64,000 bases of DNA from Streptomyces ficellus (GCF_030406405.1 NZ_JAUEPL010000015.1:48214-112213), one strand, 5' to 3'; shown: positions 1-9,139, numbered from the stretch's first letter. Notes: a model not told the origin generated them from the letters alone. Numbers and translations are program-made.

Positions 1-42
1 TGCTGCGGTGGTAGCGCCAGCCCTGATCGAAGGGAATAGACA

Positions 43-231
43 ATGATCAGCCAGGCTGTCAGGCCTACGGGCCTCACGCTCGACCCGGAGACGCTCGAAG
101 GCCTGATGACTCAGGCAGAAGCGCCGCTGAGCGATGCTCCGGCACCCCTGCAGGCAGATGCCCGGGGGGCCGGCCTTATCGCGCTCGCGCTGATCAAGAA
201 CCTCCCTCGGAAGGAAGCCGACCGCCGGTGA
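43..231 (+). CDS. Small hypothetical protein (62 aa)
   Basis: This is the first gene of a three-gene coupled operon. A good ribosome binding site (GAAGGGA) lies about 7 bases before the ATG, and the stop codon overlaps the GTG of the next gene in a GTGA junction. The protein is Ala/Leu-rich with no signal peptide and no recognisable family. Its short length next to two unknown proteins could suggest a RiPP precursor, but there is no Cys- or Ser/Thr-rich core, so that reading is weak. Upstream sequence is cut off by the window edge. Confidence 0.55.
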   Translation: MISQAVRPTGLTLDPETLEGLMTQAEAPLSDAPAPLQADARGAGLIALALIKNLPRKEADRR

Positions 232-1031
232 TCACTGAGCGGTCACGCACGGCCTACACTTTGTCGGCCGACCGCTTGGCCCGCCGTGTCTTCGACGTCC
301 TGCGGGACGTCGAAGACACGGGCATTGCCGCTAACCACGTGGAAGACGCCGCAGCCAAGTCCGCAGAACAGACGGCAGTGGCGCTGGGCGCGGTGCGTCT
401 GCTGGGAGCGGATGTCCTGGCACCGTACGTACTGACCGGCCGCACCCCGCCTGTCGGTGAGACGGCTGCCATCAACATGGCACTCAATGCTCTGCCTCCC
501 GCCCAGCCGCCGCCTGCGGCGCCGCCCGAGGGCCGTGAGGAGCCCTGGGTGAGGGCTTGGGTCGACTGGTCTCTGGTTACTGTGCTTGCCCGTGTCGACC
601 CTGGAGACGTGCTGGTGGTGGCCCCGGTCCCTGCCGGGCCGCCGCTGTATGACGGCGCCGCACCCCGCCGTCGCCCGCCCACCGCGGAGGGCGGCTCGGA
701 CGGTCACACACGAGAGGGCTGGGTGCCCTGGTCGGTACGGTTGGGACAGCTGTCGTCACTGGCCCTGCCCGGGCTGGACGGGCCAGTCCACCAGGCAGCA
801 CGATCAGGGGCCATGGGGCTGGCCCGCGGTGCCACACGGGCCGTGCTGAGGCGTGATTTCCTTACCGCCGCACGCATCACTCGCTGGTTGGCCTGGCTAC
901 AGGCCGAACACGCCCGCCTTCCGCTGGACGTGGTTCGGCTGACGGAGCACATCGCCCTACTCGGTGGTAGCGAGCGCATCACGCTGGAAACGGCGATCTC
1001 CCGCCGACTGCTCGGCCTGGAGCCCGCATGA
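228..1031 (+). CDS. Hypothetical protein (267 aa)
   Basis: This is the second gene of the coupled operon, with a GTG start inside a GTGA overlap and an ATGA overlap with the next gene. I do not recognise a family. The N-terminal 90 residues are Ala/Leu-rich and probably helical, residues around 85-105 are Pro/Ala-rich and probably a linker, and the C-terminal third is again helical. There is no signal peptide or membrane segment. The tight coupling to both neighbours suggests a joint function. Confidence 0.65.
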   Translation: MITERSRTAYTLSADRLARRVFDVLRDVEDTGIAANHVEDAAAKSAEQTAVALGAVRLLGADVLAPYVLTGRTPPVGETAAINMALNALPPAQPPPAAPPEGREEPWVRAWVDWSLVTVLARVDPGDVLVVAPVPAGPPLYDGAAPRRRPPTAEGGSDGHTREGWVPWSVRLGQLSSLALPGLDGPVHQAARSGAMGLARGATRAVLRRDFLTAARITRWLAWLQAEHARLPLDVVRLTEHIALLGGSERITLETAISRRLLGLEPA

Positions 1032-1954
1032 GCACCCCTGTCGCACGCATCGCACACGATGTCAGCTCCCGAGCTCTTGCCTGGCTGCACGCCAACCGTC
1101 ACCACGGCAGGCTCTCCTGCCTGCCCAGTACCGACTTCGAAACCGATGAGACCTACAAGGCGCTGGGCGAGACAGCCCTCGCCGCCTCGCTCGTGCTCCG
1201 CAGCGGAGTCGCAGGAGCAACGGAACTCCACCTCGCCCGCGCATTGCTCGATTTCAGCTGGCAACAACTGGGAAGCGGCACTCTGCTCTACGAGCGGCTG
1301 CTGCACCACCCCCTCAAAACAGACCCTCTTGAGACGTACGCTCACTTCGTTCGCGGAGGCTACAGCCATCCACAACTTGCCAGGCTGCTGGCCCACACAG
1401 TAACCCTGCCGTCCACACACGCCGCAGAGCTCCTGCCTAACCGCCGCCTCGCCGTCGCCAATGCCATTCGCGTCTGCCGGCTGGACCACGGCGACGGAGC
1501 GCCCGACTGGGAGAGCCTGACCCGGGCCACCTGGCTTGGCACCACACCCGACCCTTGGCACATCGACTGGGTGACCGGCTACTACGCCACCCACACCATC
1601 TACCACCTCACCGACTGGGGACGGCTCCCTGCCTTCCTCCCTCCAGACCTCGCCGACTACGCCTCCACCTGGCTCCCGGTATGGATCGACATCTGGGCGG
1701 AGACCAGCCAGTGGGACCTGATGGCAGAACTGATGATGGCCGGGGACTGCCTGCCCGTACCCCGTACCGATCCCAACGACTGGCAACTTGTGGCCAACCT
1801 GCAGCACCAGGACGGCATGATGCCTTGCGACAACCAGCCCATCAGCGACGATCCAGTGGAGCGCTTCATCGACCATCAGCACACCACCATCGTGGTCGTG
1901 ATCGCGGGAACGCTCGCTCTTGCCCGGGCCCTGGACCGCCCACCACCCCACTGA
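1028..1954 (+). CDS. DUF6895-like hypothetical protein (308 aa)
   Basis: This is the third gene of the coupled operon and starts with the ATG of an ATGA overlap. The sequence begins with a helical segment (ALAWLHANRHHGRLSCLPS) and is rich in Trp, His and Leu throughout. From memory it resembles the actinobacterial DUF6895 proteins, which have no known function; that assignment is tentative. No transmembrane segments or catalytic motifs are obvious. The predicted end is followed by nearly 370 bases without a gene. Confidence 0.65.
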   Translation: MSTPVARIAHDVSSRALAWLHANRHHGRLSCLPSTDFETDETYKALGETALAASLVLRSGVAGATELHLARALLDFSWQQLGSGTLLYERLLHHPLKTDPLETYAHFVRGGYSHPQLARLLAHTVTLPSTHAAELLPNRRLAVANAIRVCRLDHGDGAPDWESLTRATWLGTTPDPWHIDWVTGYYATHTIYHLTDWGRLPAFLPPDLADYASTWLPVWIDIWAETSQWDLMAELMMAGDCLPVPRTDPNDWQLVANLQHQDGMMPCDNQPISDDPVERFIDHQHTTIVVVIAGTLALARALDRPPPH

Positions 1955-2322
1955 GGTTCTTTGAGGTGGTTCGGCCCGGCCCCGAGTTCGGGCTTGCAAC
2001 GAAAATCTCACCAACCACGTCTCGCGGTCCATCGCTGAAACCGTCACAGCTCGTGTCGCGGAAGAGACCGAAGTGAGCTAAGACTAAGCTCGTCCTACCT
2101 TCCAAGCGTGGGTTTGAGAGGGTCATTCGTAAGATCGTCGGGCCCAGGGGTTCCGGGTATGGCTGTCAGCTTGTCGCCGTCTGATGGCTCAAATGACTTG
2201 GCCGCCCGGAGCTCCGCGACGACTCGACCGCTAATTTGGATACGGGACTCGATCGTTCTGTAGGACAACGTCGGCGAGGTCGTCTGCGGGACTGTTGCGA
2301 CGACGAGCTGGGGGAGGTAACC
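1955..2322. other. Intergenic region before the IS110 remnant
   Basis: No credible gene is visible on either strand in these 368 bases. The right part probably includes the left flank of the IS110-type element, since such elements carry an untranslated stretch before the transposase. I could not identify its exact terminus, because IS110 elements lack clear terminal inverted repeats. Confidence 0.4.
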
Positions 2323-3044
2323 GTGCCCGAAATCTGGGCGGGAGTGGACATCAGCAAGGAACACCACCACTGCGTGGTGATCGACGTGCAAGGCGAACGC
2401 TCCTGTCGCGGCGGGTCCTGAACGACGAGTCCGCGCTCTTGGAGCTGATCGACGACGTCCTCGCGCTCTCCGAGGACGCGCTGTGGGCAGTGGACATCAA
2501 CCACGGCGGTGCCGCCCTCCTCATCGGCCTGCTGCTGGGCCACGACCAGCCGATGGTCTACCTCACCGGACTCGCCGTTCACCAGGCATCAGCTGCCTAC
2601 CGCGGCCAGGGCAAGACGGACGCCAAGGACGCCTTCGTCATCGCCGACCAGGCTCGCATGCGCAAGGACCTCGGTGCTCTGCGCCTCGGCGACGAGATAG
2701 TCGTCGACCTCAAAATCCTGGTCAGGCGGCACACCGACCTCGTCAACGACCGCACCCGCCAAATCAACAGGCTCCGCGAGCAACTCCTGCAGATCTGCCC
2801 GGCTTTGGAGTGGGCCCTCAGCCTGACGAACAAGGGGCCCGTCCTGTTGTTGACCGGCTACCAGACGCCGGCAGCCATCCGTCGCAGCGGCGTCAGGCGG
2901 ATCGAGACATGGCTGAAGAACCGCAAGGTGAAAGGTGCCGCCACGCTCGCCCAGGTCGCCGTCGAGGCAGCCCAGGCCCAGCACACCTCACTGCCTGGCG
3001 AAACGCTGGCCGCGTCGATGGTGGCCCGCCTCGCGAAGGGGTAA
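2323..3044 (+). mobile_element. IS110-family transposase remnant, frameshifted and truncated
   Basis: The reading starts with a GTG at 2323 and the typical N-terminus EIWAGVDISKEHHH. It stops at 2421, but the homologous frame continues one base shifted (RRVLNDESALLELIDDV) to 3043. Restoring one base near 2400 would join the two parts. The DEDD catalytic domain is visible: the Asp of GVDIS, the acidic residue in LWAVDIN and the pair in KTDAKDAFVIAD. The C-terminal Transposase_20 half (helix-hairpin-helix and catalytic Ser region) is absent, because P450-like sequence begins at about 3045. The element is therefore inactive by two independent lesions. Confidence 0.85.
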
Positions 3045-3849
3045 GTGCTGGACTCCATCAAGGCTGCCCTTGTACTCGCTGGCGCCGGCGTGCACCTACC
3101 CCGCTGGTGGCCCAGTTCGATGCGGTAGCGGGTGCTCACCACTCGCCGCCGGGTGCAGACCGAACTTCGCGTTCTGCTCACCGATCGTCGCCCCGAAAAC
3201 CAGCTGCCGAGCGACAACCCGACCTTGTTGGACAACCTGCGACCCTCCTCCGTTCCCACAGATCTGGCGATCGAGGTCATGGCCGAGGCCCTGGCGAAGA
3301 GACTGCCCGCCACGGCCAGCGCCTGGTGCTGGCTGCTACACGACCTGGCTGCCCATCCCGGCGACATGGCACGCATCCGCGCCGAGGCCACTACCCGCCA
3401 CGGGATCCGGTAATGAGCTGCCGTACACCACAGCGTTCGTCCGTGAGTCGGTGCGCACTCCCCCGCCCGCTTGGCTGCTGGCCCGCGACATGACTGCGCC
3501 GACCGCGGTCACCGACCGGTGTACCGCCCCCGCCGACACGGCCATCCTGATCAGCCCGTACCTGATCCACCGCGACCCCCGTCACTGGCCCAATCCGGAC
3601 CGGTTCAACGCCAGCCGGTGGACGCTCCCGCACACCAAGCGTCACCGCTACGCCTATCTGCCCTTCGGCGCCGGGCCCCGGGTCTGCATCGGCCTGCATC
3701 TGGCCGAGGTCCTGCTCACCCTGACCGCCGCCCGCATCACCACCCACTATCAGCTCGCCGTCTCCACCCCAGCCACTGCGCCGACCTTCAACTCGGTGCT
3801 GCTGCCGAGCCGGCTTTCCCTCCAGCTCACACGCCGCGCTCCGGGGTGA
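3045..3849 (+). pseudogene. Cytochrome P450 remnant (N-terminus lost, stop and frameshift)
   Basis: The haem-binding loop FGAGPRVCIGLHLAE near 3665-3710, the ExxR helix (ESVR) near 3445 and the PERF-like segment (NPDRFNASRW) identify a cytochrome P450. Upstream, LPRWWPSSMR followed by a TAG at 3126 and then RVLTTRRRVQTELRVLL matches a P450 F/G-helix region interrupted by a nonsense codon. The I-helix part (AEALAKRLPATASAW) then ends in a stop at 3413, while the ExxR part continues in another frame. The first half of the enzyme is missing at the junction with the IS110 remnant. No redox partner gene is near. Substrate cannot be inferred. Confidence 0.85.
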
Positions 3850-4010
3850 CGCTCAGAGGGGGCTTGTTGGTGTGCGGGGTAGTTGCTGGCCTGGCTATGT
3901 TTCTGTCCGACGTGGTCACGCGAGTTCGCCGGGTTGTACGGGGCAGGCTCTCTTGAGGCGTCTCCAGCAGATGAGGCCGCAGGCGAGGGAGAAGAGGGCG
4001 TCGAACGCCC

Positions 4011-5114
4011 TCACTTCTGAAACACCCTTGGCGGGGCAACTTTTTCAGTGGTCCCCTGGAGGGGCGTCACTGCCGCGGGTGGGCTGCTCCTGTCGGGCAG
4101 TCCGAGAGCCAGTCCCCCGACGTGGATTAGACGGTCCCGGTACGGGGCGAGGAACGGGGCGCTCAGCGAGGCGTCGATCGCCCCGACCGGGCAGGCGGCC
4201 AACCCCAGGTCGGTGGCGGTCAGGCACAGGGTCTGCATGAGGCAGCCGGTGTCGCGGTAGATCAGGGTGAGCACCAGGCGGGAGTACTTCCAGGCGGTGC
4301 GCTCCGCGCATGAGGTGAGGTAGAGGCTGACGGGCGGCGGTGCTTCCATCACGGCCGGCGTGACGATGAACCTTTGCTGAAGCGCCGTCAGGCTCTCCTC
4401 CCAGGGCGCCAATTTGGCGAGTCCGTGGCCAAAAGGGTCGTAGTGGTAGGCGCCGGATGCAAGGCCGTCCACGTCCCGTGCCAGAACGTGGATCTCCAGG
4501 CTGTGGCGTGCGCCGCCCGACGGGGTGGGGCGCTGGGTCTGCTGGTACGCGAGCGGCGGCAGGCGGCCGCGGACCCGGGCGGCGCGTTCCAGGCAGGCTG
4601 CCAGGGTGGTCAGCGGCACCGGCTCGGCGGCGTAGCGGCGGGTGCTGCGACGCTCGGCCAGCACCGTGGCCAGGGGGCGGCTGTCCGTGCCGTCGGCGCC
4701 GGGCAGCGGGATGGTGGTGGTGGCCTCGCTGTGGTGGAAGCGGGCGGGTGGTGAGGCGCCGAGGTCCCGCCCGGTGAATCCGCCGGTGCCCGCCTGCCGG
4801 TGGACGGCCAGTTCGTACGGGCTCCACCCGTCGTCCGGCTCGTCCTCGTCGTCGGGCGGGCAGCGTCGGACGATGCCGGCGTCGGCCAGCTTTTCCAACA
4901 GCGCGGCCACGGGACCGGGACCAGGCGACTCGTCCCAGAGGCCGTGCAGATCCTCGGCCGTGTGGGGCCGGTCGAGGTGGGACAGGAGCCCGATCAGGGC
5001 GGGGCGGACGCTGAACACCCGCCACTGGCGGCAGTCGCGCAGGACCAGGCCCGCGTCGTGTCCCCATTCGGGAATCACGTCGGGGTTGCGACGGTAGCGC
5101 TGGTGATGGCTCAT
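4011..5114 (-). CDS. SagB/ThcOx-type azoline dehydrogenase of a LAP cluster
   Basis: This is a nitroreductase-fold, FMN-dependent SagB-type oxidoreductase of 367 aa. In LAP/TOMM pathways this family oxidises azolines to azoles on a precursor peptide. The nitroreductase domain starts near residue 150 (RRSTRRYAAEPVPL). It contains SGGARHSLEIHV near 205 and GCLMQTLCLTATDLGLAACP near 290, the usual cofactor-contacting segment. The first 100 residues form the N-terminal extension common in actinobacterial SagB proteins. It lies 19 bases downstream of the YcaO gene on the same strand and is the last gene of the cluster. Confidence 0.88.
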   Translation of the reverse strand: MSHHQRYRRNPDVIPEWGHDAGLVLRDCRQWRVFSVRPALIGLLSHLDRPHTAEDLHGLWDESPGPGPVAALLEKLADAGIVRRCPPDDEDEPDDGWSPYELAVHRQAGTGGFTGRDLGASPPARFHHSEATTTIPLPGADGTDSRPLATVLAERRSTRRYAAEPVPLTTLAACLERAARVRGRLPPLAYQQTQRPTPSGGARHSLEIHVLARDVDGLASGAYHYDPFGHGLAKLAPWEESLTALQQRFIVTPAVMEAPPPVSLYLTSCAERTAWKYSRLVLTLIYRDTGCLMQTLCLTATDLGLAACPVGAIDASLSAPFLAPYRDRLIHVGGLALGLPDRSSPPAAVTPLQGTTEKVAPPRVFQK

Positions 5115-5133
5115 GCGGGCCTCCGAGCGGTGG

Positions 5134-7299
5134 TCACAGGAACGGGTGCGGCATGGGGTTGAGCTCCTCCTCCGTGAGCGGACTGGTGCGTGCGCTCATC
5201 GAGACGGGGGCCTGGAAGACACGGGGGCCACCGCGGCGGTGGAAGTCCCGGCGCAGCGTGATGGGGCACAGCCCCGGCACGATGGTGCGTAACACCGACA
5301 CGCCGCACTCGTGCACGTCGATGGGGGTGATGTCGACGGTGATGGTCTCGTGCCCGGTGGCGGCCAGCCGTTCGACCGCTTCTGTGAGCTCGGCGTGTGT
5401 GGACGACAGGCCCGGTCGCGGAGGCGGCGGCGGGTGCAACGGGCCGTCCTCGAAGAACCGGAGATGGTGGAGGCGCTCGGGCGAGCAGTAGTAGCGTCCG
5501 AAATCCATGGCGGTGCGCAGGTCCTGGTTGGGTTCGGGGACGCCCTCCGTTTCCAGCGTGGTTTCGACGGAGTACAGGCACAGGCACGCTTCCTCCAGGG
5601 CTCCCTGGATGGCGTCGTGTATGTCGAGGGCGGCCCTCGCGGCGTGGCTGACGACCGGCCGATCGGCGGTGCCGGTCAGTACCTGCACCCCGGCCACGGG
5701 GATGCCCAGGTCGGTGGTGAGGTCCTTGCAGAGGACGCGGGCGCCGGTTGCAGTTAGGCGCGCGGCCATCTCGCGGGCCGGGCCGTCGGGGAGGACGGAC
5801 AAGTCCAGGGTCGGGAGGGTGAGCCGGTTGGACCAGAAAATGACAGCCGCGTCCCGCTCCACCAGCTCCATCAATCCACCCAAGGCCGCGTGCGAGGCGT
5901 TGCGTCCGGCGGCCAGCCCGTTGGAGATGGAGTCGAGCCATGGCTTGTGGCCACGTGGGAAGTGGTAGGGCAGGTAAACGGCACAGGCGGGTACGTAGCG
6001 TGGGCGCCCGGTCGTCAGTGAAACGCCCCGGACCCAGTCGATTTCGACGTCCGGGTCGAAAGGGCCGTAGTGGGGCAGGCGTTCGTACTCCGCGGCCGAA
6101 CCCAGGGGAAGTGTGCGGGGGTCGACAGCCGCCTCGCCCAGCGCGGCGAGGGTGGAGCGCACCAACGTCGCCGGGTCGTAGACGCCCGCCGCGTACCGCT
6201 CCATGGTCTCCCCCAGGGCGCACACCCGGGCGGTGTCAAGATCCCATTTGTTCGCGGCGCCCTGCGGTTCCGCCTTGACGGGGGAGAACCAGGTCGTCGT
6301 CGGCATTCCGGTGGTGTAGACGCTCGTGGTGGCGCCCGGTTGGCCGTCCTCGCGCACAAGCATCCCGGCCACCAGTCCGGTCAGCGGGTCGACGGCATGG
6401 CGCATGCGCTCCCAGTCGGTGCCGCTGTCGCGCTCGGGCACGGCTTCGGGCGCCGCCTCGAAAGTCGCGTCGCTGCGGGTCGTGGGGTGGACGTCGGCGG
6501 GGCAGCCCGGGCAGTGGGGCGTGTGCAGCAACCGGTGCCGGGTGCACTCCAGCGACGCGTGATCCAGCTCCACCAGGCACGGGGGCTCCTGGGGGGCTGA
6601 GCCAGACAGGGCCCTAAGGGTTTCATGGGCAAGCGTGCCGGCAGCGATGGCTGTGGTGGGCCAGGCGTCGCTGTCCGCCGCGCCCAGGATGACGTCCAGG
6701 GGCAGGTCGGCGATCGCCTGCCAGGTGTGGTTGGCGCGAAGGCGCCGGACCAGGCACACCGGGCATGGGGTGGCCGGTGGGTCCAGCCGGCTGAGCAACA
6801 GCCGGGTGGGCGTGCTCAGGTAGGTCACCACCGGGCTGCCGGTCTTGCTTGCCCACCGGGCCCAGTCGCTCAGCTCGCCCTCGTCGGCCGACAGCGGCAC
6901 CAGTGCTGCGCGTGCCGCAGCGGTACTGGAGACCGTGGCGCGCTCGACCTGTACCCCTGCCGCCACCAGCAGCGCACGGACACTGTCCTGCACAGGGCCG
7001 TGCCCGGCGAGCAGCACGGTAGGGTCGGCAACTTCGTACAGCGGATGGGCCGGCGTATGGCCGCTTTCGGCGAGCAGTCCGCGTCGGCGCAGTCCGGTCA
7101 CGGCCGGTTCGGGCAGGGCGTCCAGGCCGACGAAGTCGTCAACGCCCTCCGGTCGGCCCGGGAGGAAAGCTCCGCGCAGCCGCAGCGTGCCGGTGCTGGC
7201 ACAGACGTACAGCAGACCCGATCGTGCGAGGAACCGGACATCGAGCCGGGGGGTGATCGACGGAGCGGAGGCGGAGGGCTGGCTCGGCTGGGCGTTCAT
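5134..7299 (-). CDS. Fused ThiF-like/YcaO cyclodehydratase (TOMM CD protein)
   Basis: This 721-aa protein joins a divergent E1/ThiF-like N-terminal half to a YcaO domain, the arrangement used to bind the leader peptide and convert Cys/Ser/Thr to azolines with ATP. Zinc-type cysteine pairs are present (CPVC near residue 179, CPGC near 265). The YcaO part shows GETMERYAAG near 362-371, a Gly-rich segment NGLAAGRNASHAALGG, ELVERDAAVIFW near 480 and ALEEAC. The C-terminus ends in NPMPHPFL, close to the PxPxP tail needed for activity in azoline-forming YcaO enzymes. The ATG is preceded by GAAGGTGAG. It follows the precursor gene after a hairpin. Confidence 0.92.
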   Translation of the reverse strand: MNAQPSQPSASAPSITPRLDVRFLARSGLLYVCASTGTLRLRGAFLPGRPEGVDDFVGLDALPEPAVTGLRRRGLLAESGHTPAHPLYEVADPTVLLAGHGPVQDSVRALLVAAGVQVERATVSSTAAARAALVPLSADEGELSDWARWASKTGSPVVTYLSTPTRLLLSRLDPPATPCPVCLVRRLRANHTWQAIADLPLDVILGAADSDAWPTTAIAAGTLAHETLRALSGSAPQEPPCLVELDHASLECTRHRLLHTPHCPGCPADVHPTTRSDATFEAAPEAVPERDSGTDWERMRHAVDPLTGLVAGMLVREDGQPGATTSVYTTGMPTTTWFSPVKAEPQGAANKWDLDTARVCALGETMERYAAGVYDPATLVRSTLAALGEAAVDPRTLPLGSAAEYERLPHYGPFDPDVEIDWVRGVSLTTGRPRYVPACAVYLPYHFPRGHKPWLDSISNGLAAGRNASHAALGGLMELVERDAAVIFWSNRLTLPTLDLSVLPDGPAREMAARLTATGARVLCKDLTTDLGIPVAGVQVLTGTADRPVVSHAARAALDIHDAIQGALEEACLCLYSVETTLETEGVPEPNQDLRTAMDFGRYYCSPERLHHLRFFEDGPLHPPPPPRPGLSSTHAELTEAVERLAATGHETITVDITPIDVHECGVSVLRTIVPGLCPITLRRDFHRRGGPRVFQAPVSMSARTSPLTEEELNPMPHPFL

Positions 7300-7335
7300 G
7301 GCGGCTCACCTTCGGCAGGGTGGGGGGCGAAAGGC

Positions 7336-7368
7336 GTGTGCCCCGCCCCCAGTGGAAACGGGGCACAC
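7336..7368 (-). terminator. Attenuator-like hairpin between precursor and YcaO genes
   Basis: A perfect 10-bp inverted repeat (GTGTGCCCCG / CGGGGCACAC) with a 13-base loop lies 10 bases after the precursor stop. On the minus strand it is followed by GCC then TTTCG. RiPP operons often carry such a partial terminator just after the precursor, so that the peptide is made in excess over the enzymes. That role is inferred here. Confidence 0.6.
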
Positions 7369-7377
7369 CTTGATCGG

Positions 7378-7494
7378 CTAGTCGGCCCTCTCTTCCCCGT
7401 CCGACACCGCGCTGGAGCAGGTGGTGTGGCAAGCGGCCGTCACCTCGGGCTCCGGAACGGCCATTTCCTCGAACAGGTCGTTGATGTCTTCCAT
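7378..7494 (-). CDS. LAP/TOMM precursor peptide (38 aa)
   Basis: The start is the ATG at 7494, preceded by GGAAAG nine bases upstream; a longer reading from 7584 has no better signal. The peptide has an acidic leader (MEDINDLFEEMAVPEPEV) and a short core, TAACHTTCSSAVSDGEERAD. The core carries two Cys, two Thr and two adjacent Ser, the residues that cyclodehydratases turn into thiazol(in)e and (methyl)oxazol(in)e rings, followed by an acidic tail. It lies directly upstream of the fused YcaO and SagB genes, which supports the call strongly. The leader cleavage site is not defined, and no peptidase or exporter gene is adjacent. Confidence 0.85.
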   Translation of the reverse strand: MEDINDLFEEMAVPEPEVTAACHTTCSSAVSDGEERAD

Positions 7495-7613
7495 CGCTTG
7501 ACTCTTTCCGTGGAGGTGTATGCACGCCAGGCTCCGAGCCGGGACGCGCATCTGTCGGAGAAGTAAATCCCCCGCGTCGTGCACCGCAATCCGGCGTGGC
7601 GAGGTTACGCCAT

Positions 7614-8801
7614 TCAGGAGACTTCATTCTGCTTACCGGGGGCCCCCGAAAGCGTACGCAAAAACCCTTCCCGGAATGGGGGATCGTCCAGCGCCACCCG
7701 AAGTCCGGCCGTCTGCTGCTCGGACTCCGCCAGCCGCGCGTGGCGCAGGTTCTCCTCGTACGGGGCGGCAAACCGGCTCTCCAGCGCGGTGGCGTACCGC
7801 GCCAGCGCCGCCGCCGTCCGCTCCCGGTCGCCGAGACCGCCGCGGCGCCCGTCACACTGGCCGTCGGCGAGGCACTGGTCGAGAAGTGCCGCTTGCTCGA
7901 AGGCGTCGGCGATGCCCTGCGCACCGAGGGGGTCCTTGTGGTGCGCGGCATCCCCCACCAGCGCCCATCCCGGTCCGGTGGGCCGGCGGAAAAAGTTGGG
8001 CAGGTCCCCGCAGCAGTAGAGGCGGTCCTCCCGGCGGCCCTCGGCCACTGCCTCGCGGAGTTCGGGCGCTGCCCTCGCGAGCAGGTCGAGATAGAGCCGG
8101 TCCCGCTCGGAACGCGCACCGAGGGGGTGATCGACGGAGAACTGCACGTTGATCAAGGTCAGGCCGTCGTGTGTCGGGATCGCGGTTCCGCCGACGCCCT
8201 TGCCGAGGAAGAGCCGCAGGGACGCACCGTCCACGCCGCTCCAGTACGTGTACCACGCCCGGGTGAGCCTGCCGTCCCACCGCGTGTACGGGGCGCCGAC
8301 CAGGCGTGCCACCGTCGAACGGCGTCCGTCCGCGCCGATGACCAAGCGGGCTCGCTCGACGCTCGGCCGCCCGTCGGATGCCCGGCAGGTCACACCGGCG
8401 ACCGCGCCATCCTCCCAGTGGAGTCCGGTGACGGAGACGCCCTGGCGGAATTCGGCACCAGCCCGGACCGCTCCCCGGGCGAGCACCTCGTCCAGTGCGT
8501 ACCGCCGTGGTGCGCAAACCATCCGCGCGTCCCCGTCCGCCGGGACCGTCCCCTCGACCCGTATCCCGGGGGCCGTGAACGACAGCTCCGTCAGCGGCGG
8601 GCAGCCGGTGGCCAGCACCTCGTCCAGCAGGCCCCACTGTGCCAGCAATTCCATGCCACGCAGATGAATGAAGAGCGTGGACAATGTGTCACAAGGAAAC
8701 TCTGCCCGTTCCAGTATTAGTACGCGGTATCCACGCCGAGCCAGCAGCATGGCTGTGGTTGATCCCGCGCACCGAGCACCCACGATCGCCACATCGAACA
8801 A
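7614..8801 (-). CDS. FAD-dependent oxidoreductase (monooxygenase-like) of the LAP locus
   Basis: The TTG at 8801 gives the typical start (M)FDVAIVGARCAGSTTAML, a GxGxxG-like FAD-binding motif in the form GARCAG; longer readings add unrelated sequence. The protein is about 395 aa. The second FAD motif of the PHBH/geranylgeranyl-reductase class (GDAAHHKDPLGAQG) is near residue 285, and SDTLST-type substrate-loop residues (CDTLSTLFIH) are near 40. It lies upstream of and codirectional with the precursor gene, so it may tailor the peptide or act on another substrate. It is not a standard member of LAP clusters. Confidence 0.78.
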   Translation of the reverse strand: MFDVAIVGARCAGSTTAMLLARRGYRVLILERAEFPCDTLSTLFIHLRGMELLAQWGLLDEVLATGCPPLTELSFTAPGIRVEGTVPADGDARMVCAPRRYALDEVLARGAVRAGAEFRQGVSVTGLHWEDGAVAGVTCRASDGRPSVERARLVIGADGRRSTVARLVGAPYTRWDGRLTRAWYTYWSGVDGASLRLFLGKGVGGTAIPTHDGLTLINVQFSVDHPLGARSERDRLYLDLLARAAPELREAVAEGRREDRLYCCGDLPNFFRRPTGPGWALVGDAAHHKDPLGAQGIADAFEQAALLDQCLADGQCDGRRGGLGDRERTAAALARYATALESRFAAPYEENLRHARLAESEQQTAGLRVALDDPPFREGFLRTLSGAPGKQNEVS

Positions 8802-9139
8802 TATCCACCCCGAAAAGGAAGAACAGCAAGGCAAATGGCGGGCCGGGCGATTTTCCCTCCGAAGTGCCGCCCCCTCTTGTCTTATGCGCCGTTCGACCGG
8901 CGTGGAACCCAGCGGCATCGCACCTGGCAGGAACTCGCCAGCCGCTCAGCCTCCGCCCAGCCCCCGCCGCCTTGAAGCCGCGCAGGCGCAGGCTGTTGCC
9001 GATACGTGCAGGCCGGCCGTGGCCAGGCCGAGCCGTACCTGTTCCGGCCGGCCGCCCTTGCTGGTCCATCCCGCGGCGGTGGGTCGTCGAGCCCCGCCCG
9101 TACGAGCCAGCAGCCAGCAGGGTGTGGGCATCCGTGATC

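Noticed and set aside
43..231. RiPP precursor peptide upstream of two unknown genes
   Set aside because: The peptide lacks a Cys/Ser/Thr-rich or otherwise typical core, and the neighbours are not recognisable RiPP enzymes.
3850..4010. Short frames between the P450 remnant and the SagB gene
   Set aside because: They suggest an insertion-sequence edge or small membrane peptide only vaguely; no motif or RBS supports a call.
7495..7584. N-terminal extension of the LAP precursor to a 68-aa frame starting at 7584
   Set aside because: The extension is basic, unlike leader peptides, and the internal ATG at 7494 has its own RBS and begins a typical acidic leader.
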